Source: Salvator merianae (taxonomy: Eukaryota; Chordata; Lepidosauria; Squamata; Teiidae). From it: a stretch of DNA of 64,000 nucleotides. The first letter of the stretch is position 1, and each line of letters opens with the position of its first letter. Of this stretch, positions 35,515 to 45,835 are shown one piece after another. The translations under genes and the position numbers were made by a program. The notes under the pieces are model-generated. The model did no database searches. It worked only from the letters and a program-made list of their open reading frames with translations, and was not told where the DNA came from. Location of the stretch: the NCBI GenBank assembly GCA_003586115.2, contig QVOM02000073.1, positions 32,356,468 through 32,420,467 on the forward strand, given 5' to 3'.

Positions 35515-35567
35515 TCTTAGACACTCCACTGGCTTAGACCAGTGGGCCATCTAGTCCCGCAAACTTA
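35515..35567 (+). mobile_element. Fragment of a reptile repeat (CCAGTGGGCCATCTAGTCC type)
   Basis: CCACTGGCTTAGACCAGTGG followed by GCCATCTAGTCC matches the opening of a widespread reptile repeat also seen here at 62660 and 63530. Only the first 50 bp are present. Confidence 0.5.
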
Positions 35568-35589
35568 AAGAGTGTGCATCTTGGGACTG

Positions 35590-35789
35590 TGACCCAAACA
35601 AGAAGCTCAAAAGTGCCATAGAGACAGTAGCATGTAGCACTCATGTTCTCATCTCATCTCTAATCCACCTTTTCTAGCCTAGAATGTTCATGAGGGGGGT
35701 AGGAGCAGACTGCTGTGTGAACAATCCCACTGCAAATGGCCTCTAAGCCACCTTACAAGTGCTTTTCTTAATGTACGTGAACACAGAGG
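35590..35789. mobile_element. Second copy of the 3.1-kb inverted-repeat element
   Basis: The order AGAGACAGTA, CTCATCTCATCTCTAATC, TAGAATGTTCATG and GTGTGAACAATCCCACTG parallels 3160-3275. The right end GTACGTGAACACAGAGG corresponds to CATGTGAATGCAGCCC. The left end is decayed. Same orientation as the 3.1-kb copy. Confidence 0.6.
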
Positions 35790-38351
35790 AACAATTCCTA
35801 GAACAAAATAGTGCAGCTACAACTAATCCACCATCAATCAAGCTTCAGAGTGAAAGAATACATCAGCAAAGTGACAAGCAGTTTTCTTTCCCCATTATCT
35901 AACCCTTTGAGATTTCTGACCCTTTGAGATATCTACCTTTGAGATTTCTGACTAAGGGAGAAAACTTAACTCATTTTTTTAAGCTGCATTTGACATTAAA
36001 TAATCAAATGGATGCAACTTTCAATTTTTATTTTTAAAACCAGTGAGCAATTTTTTTTACAGAAAATGCAATATTAGGGGGTTCTGAGGGCAGTGGAGGA
36101 GAAAGAGCAAGCTGGAAGGGTTTTCCATCAGCTCCCAGCTAAGCAGAATGAACATATTTTAACAGCTGTAATGGTTTTGGGGTTTTTTTATGACAGGGTG
36201 AAGAATGGTATAGAAATACAAACAAACAAACTTAGTCTAAGTGTTAGCAGAAGAAAAAAAATATATGCTATTTTAGTTCTCTTTAGAACAAACAAGGATG
36301 TGCTGAACTCATGGTTGTCAAATGGGTATAGGGATTAGAATCCAGGACTGTTAGGTGCTTTCCCTAGCAGTCCTGGCACTACTGTGCTCCATGCAACAAA
36401 AACCCCAAAGTGGGGGAACTCACCTGTTTGCTCCTTGCATCACTGTCACCACCATTATAGAACTCTTCAGCACATGCGCCGAAAAAAATAAAAAAATGCA
36501 TGCACACATATGTGATTTATGCGCACTAGTATCAGGCACATGCTTTCTGTTGCACGCTGTATGCCCGCTCATGAAAGGGCCTATAGCGGCAGCAACCATT
36601 CAAAGAGCAAGGAGTAAGTTCCTCGCTTTATAAGTTTCCTTGCGGTATAAGCAAGTGAAGTCAAATAGAGCCAGGACTGTTGGGGAAAGCGTCTTAATAG
36701 TCTTTGGACTCTAACCCCCACTTAAATTCGATAAATGTGAATTAGGAAAGACCCTTACTTCATGCCAATGCTCCTGAGGCATCTGATGTTATCAGAGATG
36801 ATGCTTCCTTATAAAACTGGCCATCTTATGAATCTGAGTGACTTATTATGTGATGGAGCAGAGGAGTCCTCTTTATGCACTTCCCTGATATATCTGAAAC
36901 AGGTATTTTGCATCTGATCATGTTCCCGAGTGGAGATGTACAAACTGTTTCCATATAAGGAGGAAAGTTACAAATGATATGGAAAAGCATGGAAACGAAA
37001 AGCATAAAGCACCTGCACATCCTTTTCTCCCCATTCTGTTTCACTGAAAGCCATTCTCAAGAGATATGAAACCATACTTTTAAGAGAATTCTCAGAGACT
37101 AGACACTGACTCTCACAAAAAACCTCCATGTTTTGCAACACAGTCATTCATGGGATAGTATGTACCCATCAGCCACCAATTCCTGTCACAGAACGGGCAA
37201 CCACATCTGGATATTCTCCTATTATCATAAAAGAGTAGCTCCAAAGTCAGCTTTCAGAGTTGGTACTGCAAGGAAATAAACTATACATAATAACTCTCAT
37301 TCCTTCCAGTCTGTTGTGGGCTTGCTGCCACAATTTAAAGTGATACTTCCGCTGCACTTGTGGGGATACAACCTTCAACTCTACTCACCTCATAAAAGGC
37401 TCCTCTGTTGTATACGAAGCCTGGTAAAAAAATGTTTATTTATGAAGTTATAGCTCTTGTGAGAACATAGCTTTTAAAAAGTGACTCTCAACTTGATTGA
37501 AAAATGTGTTCATTTGCCAAATACATTTTCCCCTTACCCCCTTGCCACATTAAGCATTTCCTTCCTTCTCCTCATTTGTTTGTTTGTTTGTTTTTTGGCT
37601 TCTATACAATGAAAGTAAATATCTTGTGGTATCCCCCACCTCCCTCCATTTAAGCAACTGTAGCAGTCAGGTTACAAGACAGTCTAAGTTTATATATTCT
37701 GAATATATCTGTTTATATATAAGTTATTGCCATTATCATTATTGCTCAGTATTAACATTATGTGTACCACTTACAACATTTTCCTTGAAATTTTTGTTGT
37801 TACAGCATACTCAGAAAAATAACATCGACTTTCAGCAGAATGGCTAAATTAAATGCTGGGAGAGCTCCTGAGGGACAGCTCCAAGCAAAAAACAACGGGA
37901 AACAAATTTATCTTGCATAAACAGAAAAAAATCATACTCTATGCAATCAGCATGGAAAAGGAGTTAATCCTAGGTGAAAATAGAGGGAAAGCTTCAAGAT
38001 TCCCATTTCACATATGGTCTCAGCTCCTTGACAGGGTCATTCAATATTCCTTTGAGATTATTTCCTTTAACTACTTTCATTTACAGGTAGAAGTTCCAAA
38101 GGACTTGGCATGCTGTATTTCTTGAGAGGCAGGCATGTCCACAGAAGAACTGGCCTTCCAAATTTGAATTAGCAATTAAATTAAGAAACAAACATTAAAA
38201 GGTTATGCTGAATAATAAGATATAACAGAATAGAATAAGTAACTGCTACTGAACATATATACATTCTGAAGAATAGCATCCTTGAAGCCAAGACCAATTC
38301 ATCACATGTACAAACCTGCAGGATAAATTTTAAAATGTTTTATGTTAAAAG

Positions 38352-38352
<1 letters not shown>
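35790..38352. other. Mostly unassigned; small LINE-tail-like and simple repeats
   Basis: At 36170-36240 the text GACAGGGTGAAGAATGGTAT then ACAAACAAACAAAC looks like a LINE/SINE tail. (TTTG)n lies at 37575-37596. CTTTGAGATTTCTGA occurs twice, with a third partial copy, near 35908-35953. No gene recognised. Confidence 0.4.
37575..37596. repeat. (TTTG)n microsatellite
   Basis: Four to five TTTG units ending in a T run. Confidence 0.9.

Positions 38353-38382
<30 letters not shown>
38353..38382. repeat. (GAT)n microsatellite
   Basis: Nine to ten uninterrupted GAT units. Confidence 0.97.
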
Positions 38383-38383
<1 letters not shown>

Positions 38384-38479
38384 ATACAGAATGATACATG
38401 CAGAGGGGTAAAAGAATGAGATGGTCACACGATCCTGATTCTGAGTTATCTTTAGCTAAATGAAAAAGTATAAGGATCT

Positions 38480-38489
38480 CCCCCCCCCC
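38480..38489. repeat. C homopolymer
   Basis: A run of about ten C, a likely sequencing and assembly length error site. Confidence 0.85.
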
Positions 38490-38825
38490 TGCAAGTTCAA
38501 ATATTACAGCTGTAACAACTTTATTACGGGATCTTTATGAATGTTTATATTTTTAGCTGACTGTTGGCACTGCAGCCACATCTGGTACCATTTCTCTCAA
38601 CTTGCCTTATTATTCCTTTCAGCAGGCTCCCCTAGTGAGCAGCTCAAGGATCTCCAAAAGCCCAGGAAGTCTCCTCCCCCTGTAATTTCCCCCCACTTCA
38701 AATGTCTCACACTTTTGTAACCTTTCACTAAACAGCAAAAAGGCCAGCGGGTGGCCCTTCTCCTCCTCCCTCTCCTTGCCTGTGTTGAAAGATGCTGATT
38801 CTGCATTTCCCCCCATTCTCTCTAG

Positions 38826-38897
38826 GCTGAGGCTCCAAATACAAGCTCGGTCCTGCTCAGAGCCCCAGTTTGCCCTCTTCAACCCCTGTTTCTCAGT
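38826..38897 (+). other. Possible internal exon (72 nt), weak
   Basis: A pyrimidine-rich stretch ending CCCCCCATTCTCTCTAG precedes 38826 and GTAAGT, a full donor match, follows 38897. The 72-nt interval is a multiple of three and open in two frames. The last base before the donor is T rather than the usual G. No protein is recognised and no neighbouring exon found, so chance is likely. Confidence 0.15.
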
Positions 38898-39290
38898 GTA
38901 AGTACCTCTGAGCAATCAACAGTCCTTCCTAGTAAATGAAACTCTCCCCAGCCATCCTTTATTGCAATCAGCACCGTTCTGAGAACTTTCTACTAAAATC
39001 ATGAGCGTACAAGGCTCATTGCAATTAAAATATAAGTAGCCAGTTAAGATTTCCAGTTTTTCTTACAATTAACCAAAGTACTACTCCATTTTATTATTAA
39101 AAGATGAAACTTATTCAGACGTTATTGAGGAAACTGATAAATGTGCAGGCAATATTTTATAGTATTAGTATTACTTACAGAGCCATACTAATTTATAAAT
39201 TTCTGGTCAATGACCACAATAAAAATTAGCTACCCATCCATTTATAAATTACTTTATTTACTGGTTAGTTTAATTCATTTGCAAATCAAA

Positions 39291-39339
39291 GAAGAAGAAG
39301 AAGAAGAAGAAGAAGAAGAAGAAGAAGAAGAAGAAGAAG
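39291..39339. repeat. (GAA)n microsatellite
   Basis: About sixteen uninterrupted GAA units followed directly by a short GC-rich CAGCCGCCGCC. All-purine on the plus strand; GAA tracts of this kind can form triplex DNA and vary in length. Confidence 0.98.
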
Positions 39340-39350
39340 CAGCCGCCGCC

Positions 39351-41221
39351 ATCATCCCTCAAACAAAGCTTTGCTGAGGATTTTAACTGTTTTGCAACCC
39401 TTTCTGTTAAGATCTTCCACAAAGTTTGTTCTTTGACTACTGTATACCTGGAGGGGTGCCTCCACTAAGAAAGCCATTCAGATGGCTGCTTCTCAGGTTG
39501 TTTTGGAAGTTGCCATTTTTATGATCATTTGCAACTAAGTGCTCCCTACTTGATTCAGCCTGAGTGGCTAAACACCTGCTGTAAACCAAATCAAAGGGAC
39601 AGGGCACTGTGTGTGCTGGAAATCCTGCAGTCCTGATAGGGTGGCAAAAGGGGACTTTGCAGATGATTGAGACAGGGGGTCTTATAAACCCTCCCCCCTC
39701 AGTGTAATCTCCATTGCCCTGAAAGCAACTTCCATGTCCATGTATACACAATCTTAGACTATGTTCATCTCAACAGATCCGTATTTTCCTATTCCCAAAA
39801 GTGGGCCTACTGACCAAATATAGTTGATTGCTTTCTACTGACACTAGCCCTCCTTCAAAAGACCAATGTGACTGAGATATTTATCTGTACAGGGATGATC
39901 AAAGGTCATGGATGAGTCATCTTTATTTCAGTATAGAATCTTAGTGTTGTAGCTGAGTTCATAAGCCACCAATATCTTTCAGGAGTACTCAGTTCTGAGG
40001 AAACTAGACTGTAGGATCACATTAAGAGTCACCCCTAAAGATTTGACTTCTCTGGCTCTATGATCTTTGGGCTTCCATAGGACTAGCAGTGCACATTGGT
40101 ACATTGACTTACTAAAGGTCTCAGCAGCACAATCTTTGTCCTTGCAGAAAGCAGGTTGCCTTAGAGCCACAAGCACATTCAGAAACTTGGAGCATGTTGC
40201 TTTTTAAGGTCCTGCTCCCTGAGATCCCAAATGACCAAACTAAGCTGAGGATCTCTATTCAGAATGGACACTAGGCTCCTTCTGCTCATTCCTTCCTTGC
40301 TTTCCTTGTCTTCAGTCAGAGAGCATTTCACTCATGCCTTCATTTCTTCTTATCCACAGACAATCCTAGTGCACTCTTCCAATTTCCTTTTCCTTTCCTT
40401 TTTAATAATTCAGATGGTACTGTACAGTACAGCGTTTTATATACCATAAATTGCTCATTTCCCATTTTTTGCTACATTTTACACTGCCCAAGTGTTAAGT
40501 TGCTCCATCTGTGTTTATTTCCATTCAAACATATGGATTTTAAGTTGTCTGTGTGACAGCCCTGCAAGCTGTTTAATAGCAACTGGTCTTAAAGTTGGAC
40601 CAAGAAATGATAACAAAATACAACCCAGAGACCTTATCCAGAAAACAACCAGTTTTTGTGTTTTATTGCTTCCTGAATAAGTTTAACATTCCAGGGCAGT
40701 TCTAGAGCATTTTTACTCTTTAAGTTCAAAGTGTTACTACATTTGCAAAAGATGAACAATAGTCCCTCTATAATTGCAAGAGTTTCTGGAAATTATCATG
40801 AATTGAAGAATTTGTGTTAGGGGAATAGTCTTTATCCCACAAAAGCTTTACCCAGGCAGCTAAGAAAAGGGCCATATGAAGGGTGGAAGCCCCAGAATCC
40901 ACCACAGAGGGCAGGGGCTCATCAGTTACATGCCTGCCAGCCTCTGAAGTTCAGAACTGTGAGGTTTCAGTATCAGACCGGAAGTGGAAATTGGGCATTT
41001 CTGGTCTAATGATAAACCAGAAACAGCCCTGATGATTCACCTGCTCCCTTTGCTGCCCTGCTACATGGTGGAGAAAGAAGTGAAATGGGCCACAAGCTGC
41101 CCTCAGACTGGGTTTCTCCCACCCAATGGCTAAGGTAGCTCCAAGGGTAGATTGCAAGGCTCCAAAGCAGTCTGAATGAACGTGAGTCCATTTGCCTGCT
41201 GAGTCCCAGGGACACTTAGGA
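39351..41221. other. Unassigned noncoding sequence
   Basis: No gene recognised. 40830-41220 is GC-richer with overlapping frames on the minus strand but no known motif. The rest is ordinary AT-rich DNA. Confidence 0.5.
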
Positions 41222-42090
41222 CGTGGTCCAACATCTTAAATTTAATCCATATTGGAAGAGTACAAGGACTGAGTTCATTTTAACACGGACTTGCATTTTA
41301 ACACGGACTCAATTTGGGTTTGCTTATTCTCACACTGACGTTTCCTGTGCTTGGCACGGAAAAACAGTACTTTTTCTGCTTCCACCCCTTGCCAAATTCC
41401 CCTCCCTGGGCAGTCAGTGACTGGCTGCAGTCCCAACGTTCAAATGTTGACTTCACAGTGGGGGATGCTTCCTATCCTGCCACACCTAGAAAGCAGGGAA
41501 AGCATTGCTACTTCTCTACGGAGCTCTGAACGTGCACAAATCTGTAGAGGAAAAGAAAGCTTGCCATCAGACTTGTGTCTGCACACCTAGAAAGCAGGGA
41601 AAGCACTGCTACTGCTGTAGCCAAGTCTGAATTTCTGTAGAACTCTAGGCAGCCGCAGTTGGAGAGCAGGAGAGACAAAACTTGCCATTCAACTCGTCCC
41701 TGTGTGTGCATGTGTGTCTGCACGCCTAGAAAGGAGGAAGTACTGCACTCCCTGACCACTTGCTCCTGCTGATGGTGGTGCCCGCCCACCCCCGAGCATA
41801 TTGCCCAAAACAAAGTCTGCCACTGGATGGCAGGAAATGGAGATCTCTCCCTCTGTATGTCCCCCAAAAAGTACGGTCCCTCCCAAATAGTCTCCTTCTG
41901 CGTTCTCACATAGCAAAGTAAAGCAGGCTAGCGATCTGGAACAGGCTGAGAACTCATTAAATCTGAATGCAAAGTAGTTTGGATTTCATCAATTTAGTCC
42001 AGAAAAACTAAGGAACGGCAAGATCATGTCAGGCCAGCAGGAACTGAAGGCAGCCTGTAAACTGATAAAATGCCGTGTTGGAACACAGCC
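41222..42090. mobile_element. Non-autonomous DNA element, family 'GTGTTCCAACA', copy 1
   Basis: The left end GTGGTCCAACATCTTAAATT and the right end TGCCGTGTTGGAACACAGC are imperfect inverted repeats. CTTAGGAC (41215-41222) and CTTAAGGAC (42090-42098) flank it like an 8-9 bp target duplication, which suggests hAT type. Long stretches match 53708-54870: TTAATCCATATTGGAAGAG, CAGTCAGTGACTGGCTGCAG and, near the right end, GCAAGATCATGTCAGGCCAG. No transposase frame. Inside are an 18-bp-period duplication (CATTTTAACACGGACT at 41276 and 41294) and a three-unit tandem repeat (41481-41760). Confidence 0.75.
41481..41760. repeat. Three-unit internal tandem repeat, about 100-140 bp
   Basis: The unit start CACACCTAGAAAGCAGGGAA recurs at 41481, 41582 and, altered to CACGCCTAGAAAGGAGG, at 41721 (spacings 101 and 139). 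The units end in CTTGCCATYMR and a TGTGTSTGCA motif. The sister element at 53.7 kb lacks this expansion. Confidence 0.85.
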
Positions 42091-42730
42091 TTAAGGACCA
42101 CCCTTTATTGGTCATGGTGATGCAGTCCATGGATCTATAGGCCCTCCATCAGTGCTCTCCCAAATAAAACAGATTATAGTATCTGCAGTAGAGGTAGCTG
42201 GGACAGGGGAAGAAAGTAGCAGAGTCAAACCAGAAGTTTAAAAAAAAATCAAAACCAGGATTTAGGTGATGGGAAAGAATAGGGAGGCATTTTGGGAGAT
42301 TTTATAACATTAAGTAGTACAGTATTACACCTTTTGTGTAGGAATTGCACTCTTTAAGTCATCTAATATGTGAATTCTTGGCCACGTTGAGGAGTCAGTT
42401 CCTAGACGTCACTATTTTTAAAAGCAAAAGGTTATGATAGAAACTCAGATATTCTGTAGTGAATTGCCACACCTATATCATTTTTTTTCCTGACAAATTC
42501 TGTCACATATACCTTTCCATTTACATATAAAAATACTGTGTTGCAACTAGTAAAAATGCTCATTATCATCTCCTTCTTTTCTCATTTAATGCACTTGACA
42601 GATTCATATTCTAGATTGGATGTATGCAGATCAGATCCAGTTTCTTCTGAGTGGGTCAGGCATAGGTTTGGTGCTGAAACCTCTTTAGTTGTGCTACGGG
42701 ATGAAAAGGAAGATTAGAGAGTGTAATCCT

Positions 42731-43257
42731 GGTCTTTACTGCACTTACCTGTGGAAAGGGATAGCGTGAAGCATCTTCTGGACCCTCTGTTTCACACTCT
42801 GCTTAGGCCACTCCATTGGCATTGGACAGAGAATAGCATGGCCTAGACAGCCAAAATGACTGCTTATATCAGGATTCTGGTAGTCCTGTTGGCAGTCTAG
42901 GGGCCTCTGTCTGTTGGCAGTCTAGGGGCCTCTGGAATGGAATAGGGAGGCATGCATAAGGGTACACACCTCCCTGTTCCAGTTTAGCAAGGGGACCTAT
43001 TTTGGCGGTGCACCAAACTGTGCCATCAAAATGGGTCCCCCTCGGATTCTGAGGCTAGTTACCAGCCATCAGAGAACCCAGAAGCTGGCTCCAAAGATCA
43101 CGCAATCTTCAGAGCCAGCACAGGGGCTATCCTGGAACAGCCTTCCAAGTGCAGAAGGCTTGTTTTGGGTCAGGGAGGCCATTCCTACCACTTAAAATGC
43201 ACCAGCCACACCTGCTCCTGTTGGACTGAACTAGCCATGTAAGTGGGGAAATGGCCC
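42731..43257. mobile_element. DNA element related to the 7.4-kb copy
   Basis: The left end GGTCTTTACTGCACTTACC and the right end GTAAGTGGGGAAATGGCCC are decayed versions of GGGCCTTTCTGCACTT and its inverse. The middle matches the 7.4-kb copy in order: CCAGTTTAGCAAGGGGACC, TTTTGGCGGTGCACC, AAATGGGTCCCCCTC and ATTCTGAGGC. No transposase frame. Confidence 0.65.
42886..42935. repeat. 25-bp direct duplication
   Basis: CTGTTGGCAGTCTAGGGGCC followed by TCTGT or TCTGG occurs twice back to back with a single difference, so it is recent compared with the element around it. Confidence 0.97.
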
Positions 43258-45773
43258 CTGTCAGTTCTCCTGGATCTCTCACTGTCATTCAATAATTTTT
43301 CTGTATATTATCATCACTGGCATAATACACACTACAAAAGTAAAGCAAATGAAGTATGTGTTAACAGATAGCACAATCACATGCTGTCAGGACAATACGT
43401 AAATAACACCTGAATCTTGCTTATTTGTTTAGTAAATTAAAGTGTTCATAGTAAAAACAAAACAGACCAAAAAATGAGGGAGAACTTTTCACAGCTACCA
43501 CATTTTTTATTGCAGTCACAAAACATGCATAGGACCTTTACAGATACACTATGAAACAACAAATCAAACTGGGAAGGCAAGAAATAGCTAGCTTTAAAAC
43601 AAAAATGAAAGATCAAGAAATGCCACAGTAAGGAAGGCCCCACCAGAGTCTCCCTTAAACCATACCAGTGTGTGGAAAAGAGGCTCCTAGTACATTTGCT
43701 GGTCCAGTATACTGGGCAGTGCAGAACTGCCCTTGATGTCTATCAAGCAGTTTTGAGAAAGTTGTACTAAGAAGACAAGAAAAGCCTTCATGAATCTTGA
43801 AAACACTAATTTATCGCAGTGGTTAACCAAAGGCTTATGGAAATTCCACAAGAGGACATGAAAACCTTATTTACTTTACTGGATGATTCTGGAACCAACA
43901 TACAGATATAAACTCTGGAAAAGAAAGGAAGAATGCATACCGACATCTCAGTCCACCAGAGTGACAGAGATGCAGAAACAACTACAGGTCTAGGCAGATG
44001 TTCACAATACTCCCACTGACTTCTATGAAAGGAAGTAAATAAATTGAAATACAAAGCACTGGACAGAGGTGGAGCTCTGATCATGAGCAACTGAAGCTCA
44101 CAATCTATATTTCATTTTGCATTGAATTGGTTTCTCTAAGTTTTTCCTCCCTCAAGAACTGAGCAATGGCATGCTTAGATTTTGTCCGCAATTTGGACTT
44201 CAGATAGAAAAGAAAAAGTTCTGACAGACTGAATTTAAAGAGAACTAGTTGCTTCCCTTGTGGCAGTTTAGTTTAATAAATTACAAATGTCCTCACTTAA
44301 AACATGGCTTATATATACAGCAAGACAAGAACATTTTATTAAGTTAAAAGGTGGCCAGAACTCTGCTGACCTGACAACTCATATCTTTTCTGACTACGCT
44401 TTATACATGCACACGTACAAATGAGCACACACAAACACTGGACTGAAAAATATAATATGGTATCTGGAATCCATTTTAAACATGTTCATATAGGATGATA
44501 TCACAAGCAACTTAAAATGTTCAACATATGGTAACAGTTTTCTGCATTCCTCACCCCGGGTGCATGAAACTTTACAGAATCTTGATAATTTCACTAAAGG
44601 AACTAAAGAGAGATTTAAAACAGAGATTAAGAAATCTCCAAAATGAGCATCCATTAACTTTGGATTTATTTTCCCCTGAGATTATTAAAGAATTGCACTG
44701 AAGACAAAGTAAAGGTTTATATCTAAAATGTTTTGAAGATAACACTTTACCAGAGCAGAAATGTAGACAAAGCACTCACAATTAGTCATTACAATGATAA
44801 TCCTTTTTTAGCAAACACTTGCATATTGCACGAACACTGAAGACTTGGCACGCAGACTAAGCGAACAGATGCAACTACTAAAGTAGCTACTCAGACTCCT
44901 TCTAGTACTCAGTCATGCTGAGCAAAGGTTTTTTTTTTTTTGCAGCGAATTGGAGCTCTGCCTCCTCAGTGTAAGATGCAAGCATTTCCAAGCCCTTCTG
45001 AATGATGAACATGTTGAGGATCTATTCATCTTCCTTTCCTTAACACTTTGGCACTGTAAGGAGTTCATCTGATTTCATTTTAAACTTTGACACCACTTAC
45101 TATAATTCAGGTGCTCCTGGGAGACCAAGTTATATATAAGTGAAAAGACATGCATCCACACAAACAGCACAGCCCAGGTGTTTCTTGTATTATAATTTTG
45201 GCATACTTTGATTTACGCTTTCCAAGTTACACCATTTACACTTATCATATTGCATCCAGCAGCTTGCTTGCTCCAACCAACCTAATACCTCTGCTTCTTT
45301 CTGCTCTGGTGAGCAATGTTGTCATTGGTCAACAAGATGCATCACTGTCCTTAAAACTGATCACAGGTGTAACCCTTCAGTTCAGGAAAGACAGTTAACA
45401 CAGTGTGAGTATTTCTGCTTTCTCTCCATGGCTAACTTACTCATTGGAGGATTGGTATTACCATGGGAACCATAGATTCATATAGTCAGATATCTTCTCA
45501 TCTTTATAAAACCAGGGTTGCCTAACAAGAGGCTTAGCCCATAAAATAAGTACTCACTAGAGATGTGCCAAACCAGTATGCTATGAAGTTGATTTGTACA
45601 GAACTTGAGGGATTGTGGAGTTTATTTTCAGACCAAAGCTTTTTAAAAGTTCAGGGTATCATGGCCAACTCTGAGGATGAGGAAGTGACCTTGCCCATAA
45701 CTCCTTCATCCAAAGTACAGATTCCCAGTCAGACAGCTGATGAAGAACCCTGCCCTCAGGCAATGCCTCTGAG
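43258..45773. other. Unassigned AT-rich noncoding sequence
   Basis: No gene or clear repeat copy recognised. A T run followed by GCAG at about 44930-44945 looks like a splice acceptor, but no exon of sensible length follows. Confidence 0.45.
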
Positions 45774-45835
45774 GCCCTTTCTGCATTGGGCTTATTTCGG
45801 GATATATCCTCCATTAAGAACCAGTGCTTAAAGGG
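45774..45835. mobile_element. Left end of a GCCCTTTCTGCAC-type element
   Basis: GCCCTTTCTGCATTGGGCTT then ATTTCGGGATATATCC matches the left end of the 26.2-kb element (GCCCTTTCTGCACTTGGCTT then TATTCTGGATCATATCC). No right end was found nearby, so the copy is truncated or interrupted. Confidence 0.6.

Noticed and set aside
44929..44970. Acceptor-like T run plus GCAG followed 24 nt later by GTAAGA
   Set aside because: A 24-nt exon with no neighbours cannot be supported; T runs of this kind are common in AT-rich DNA.
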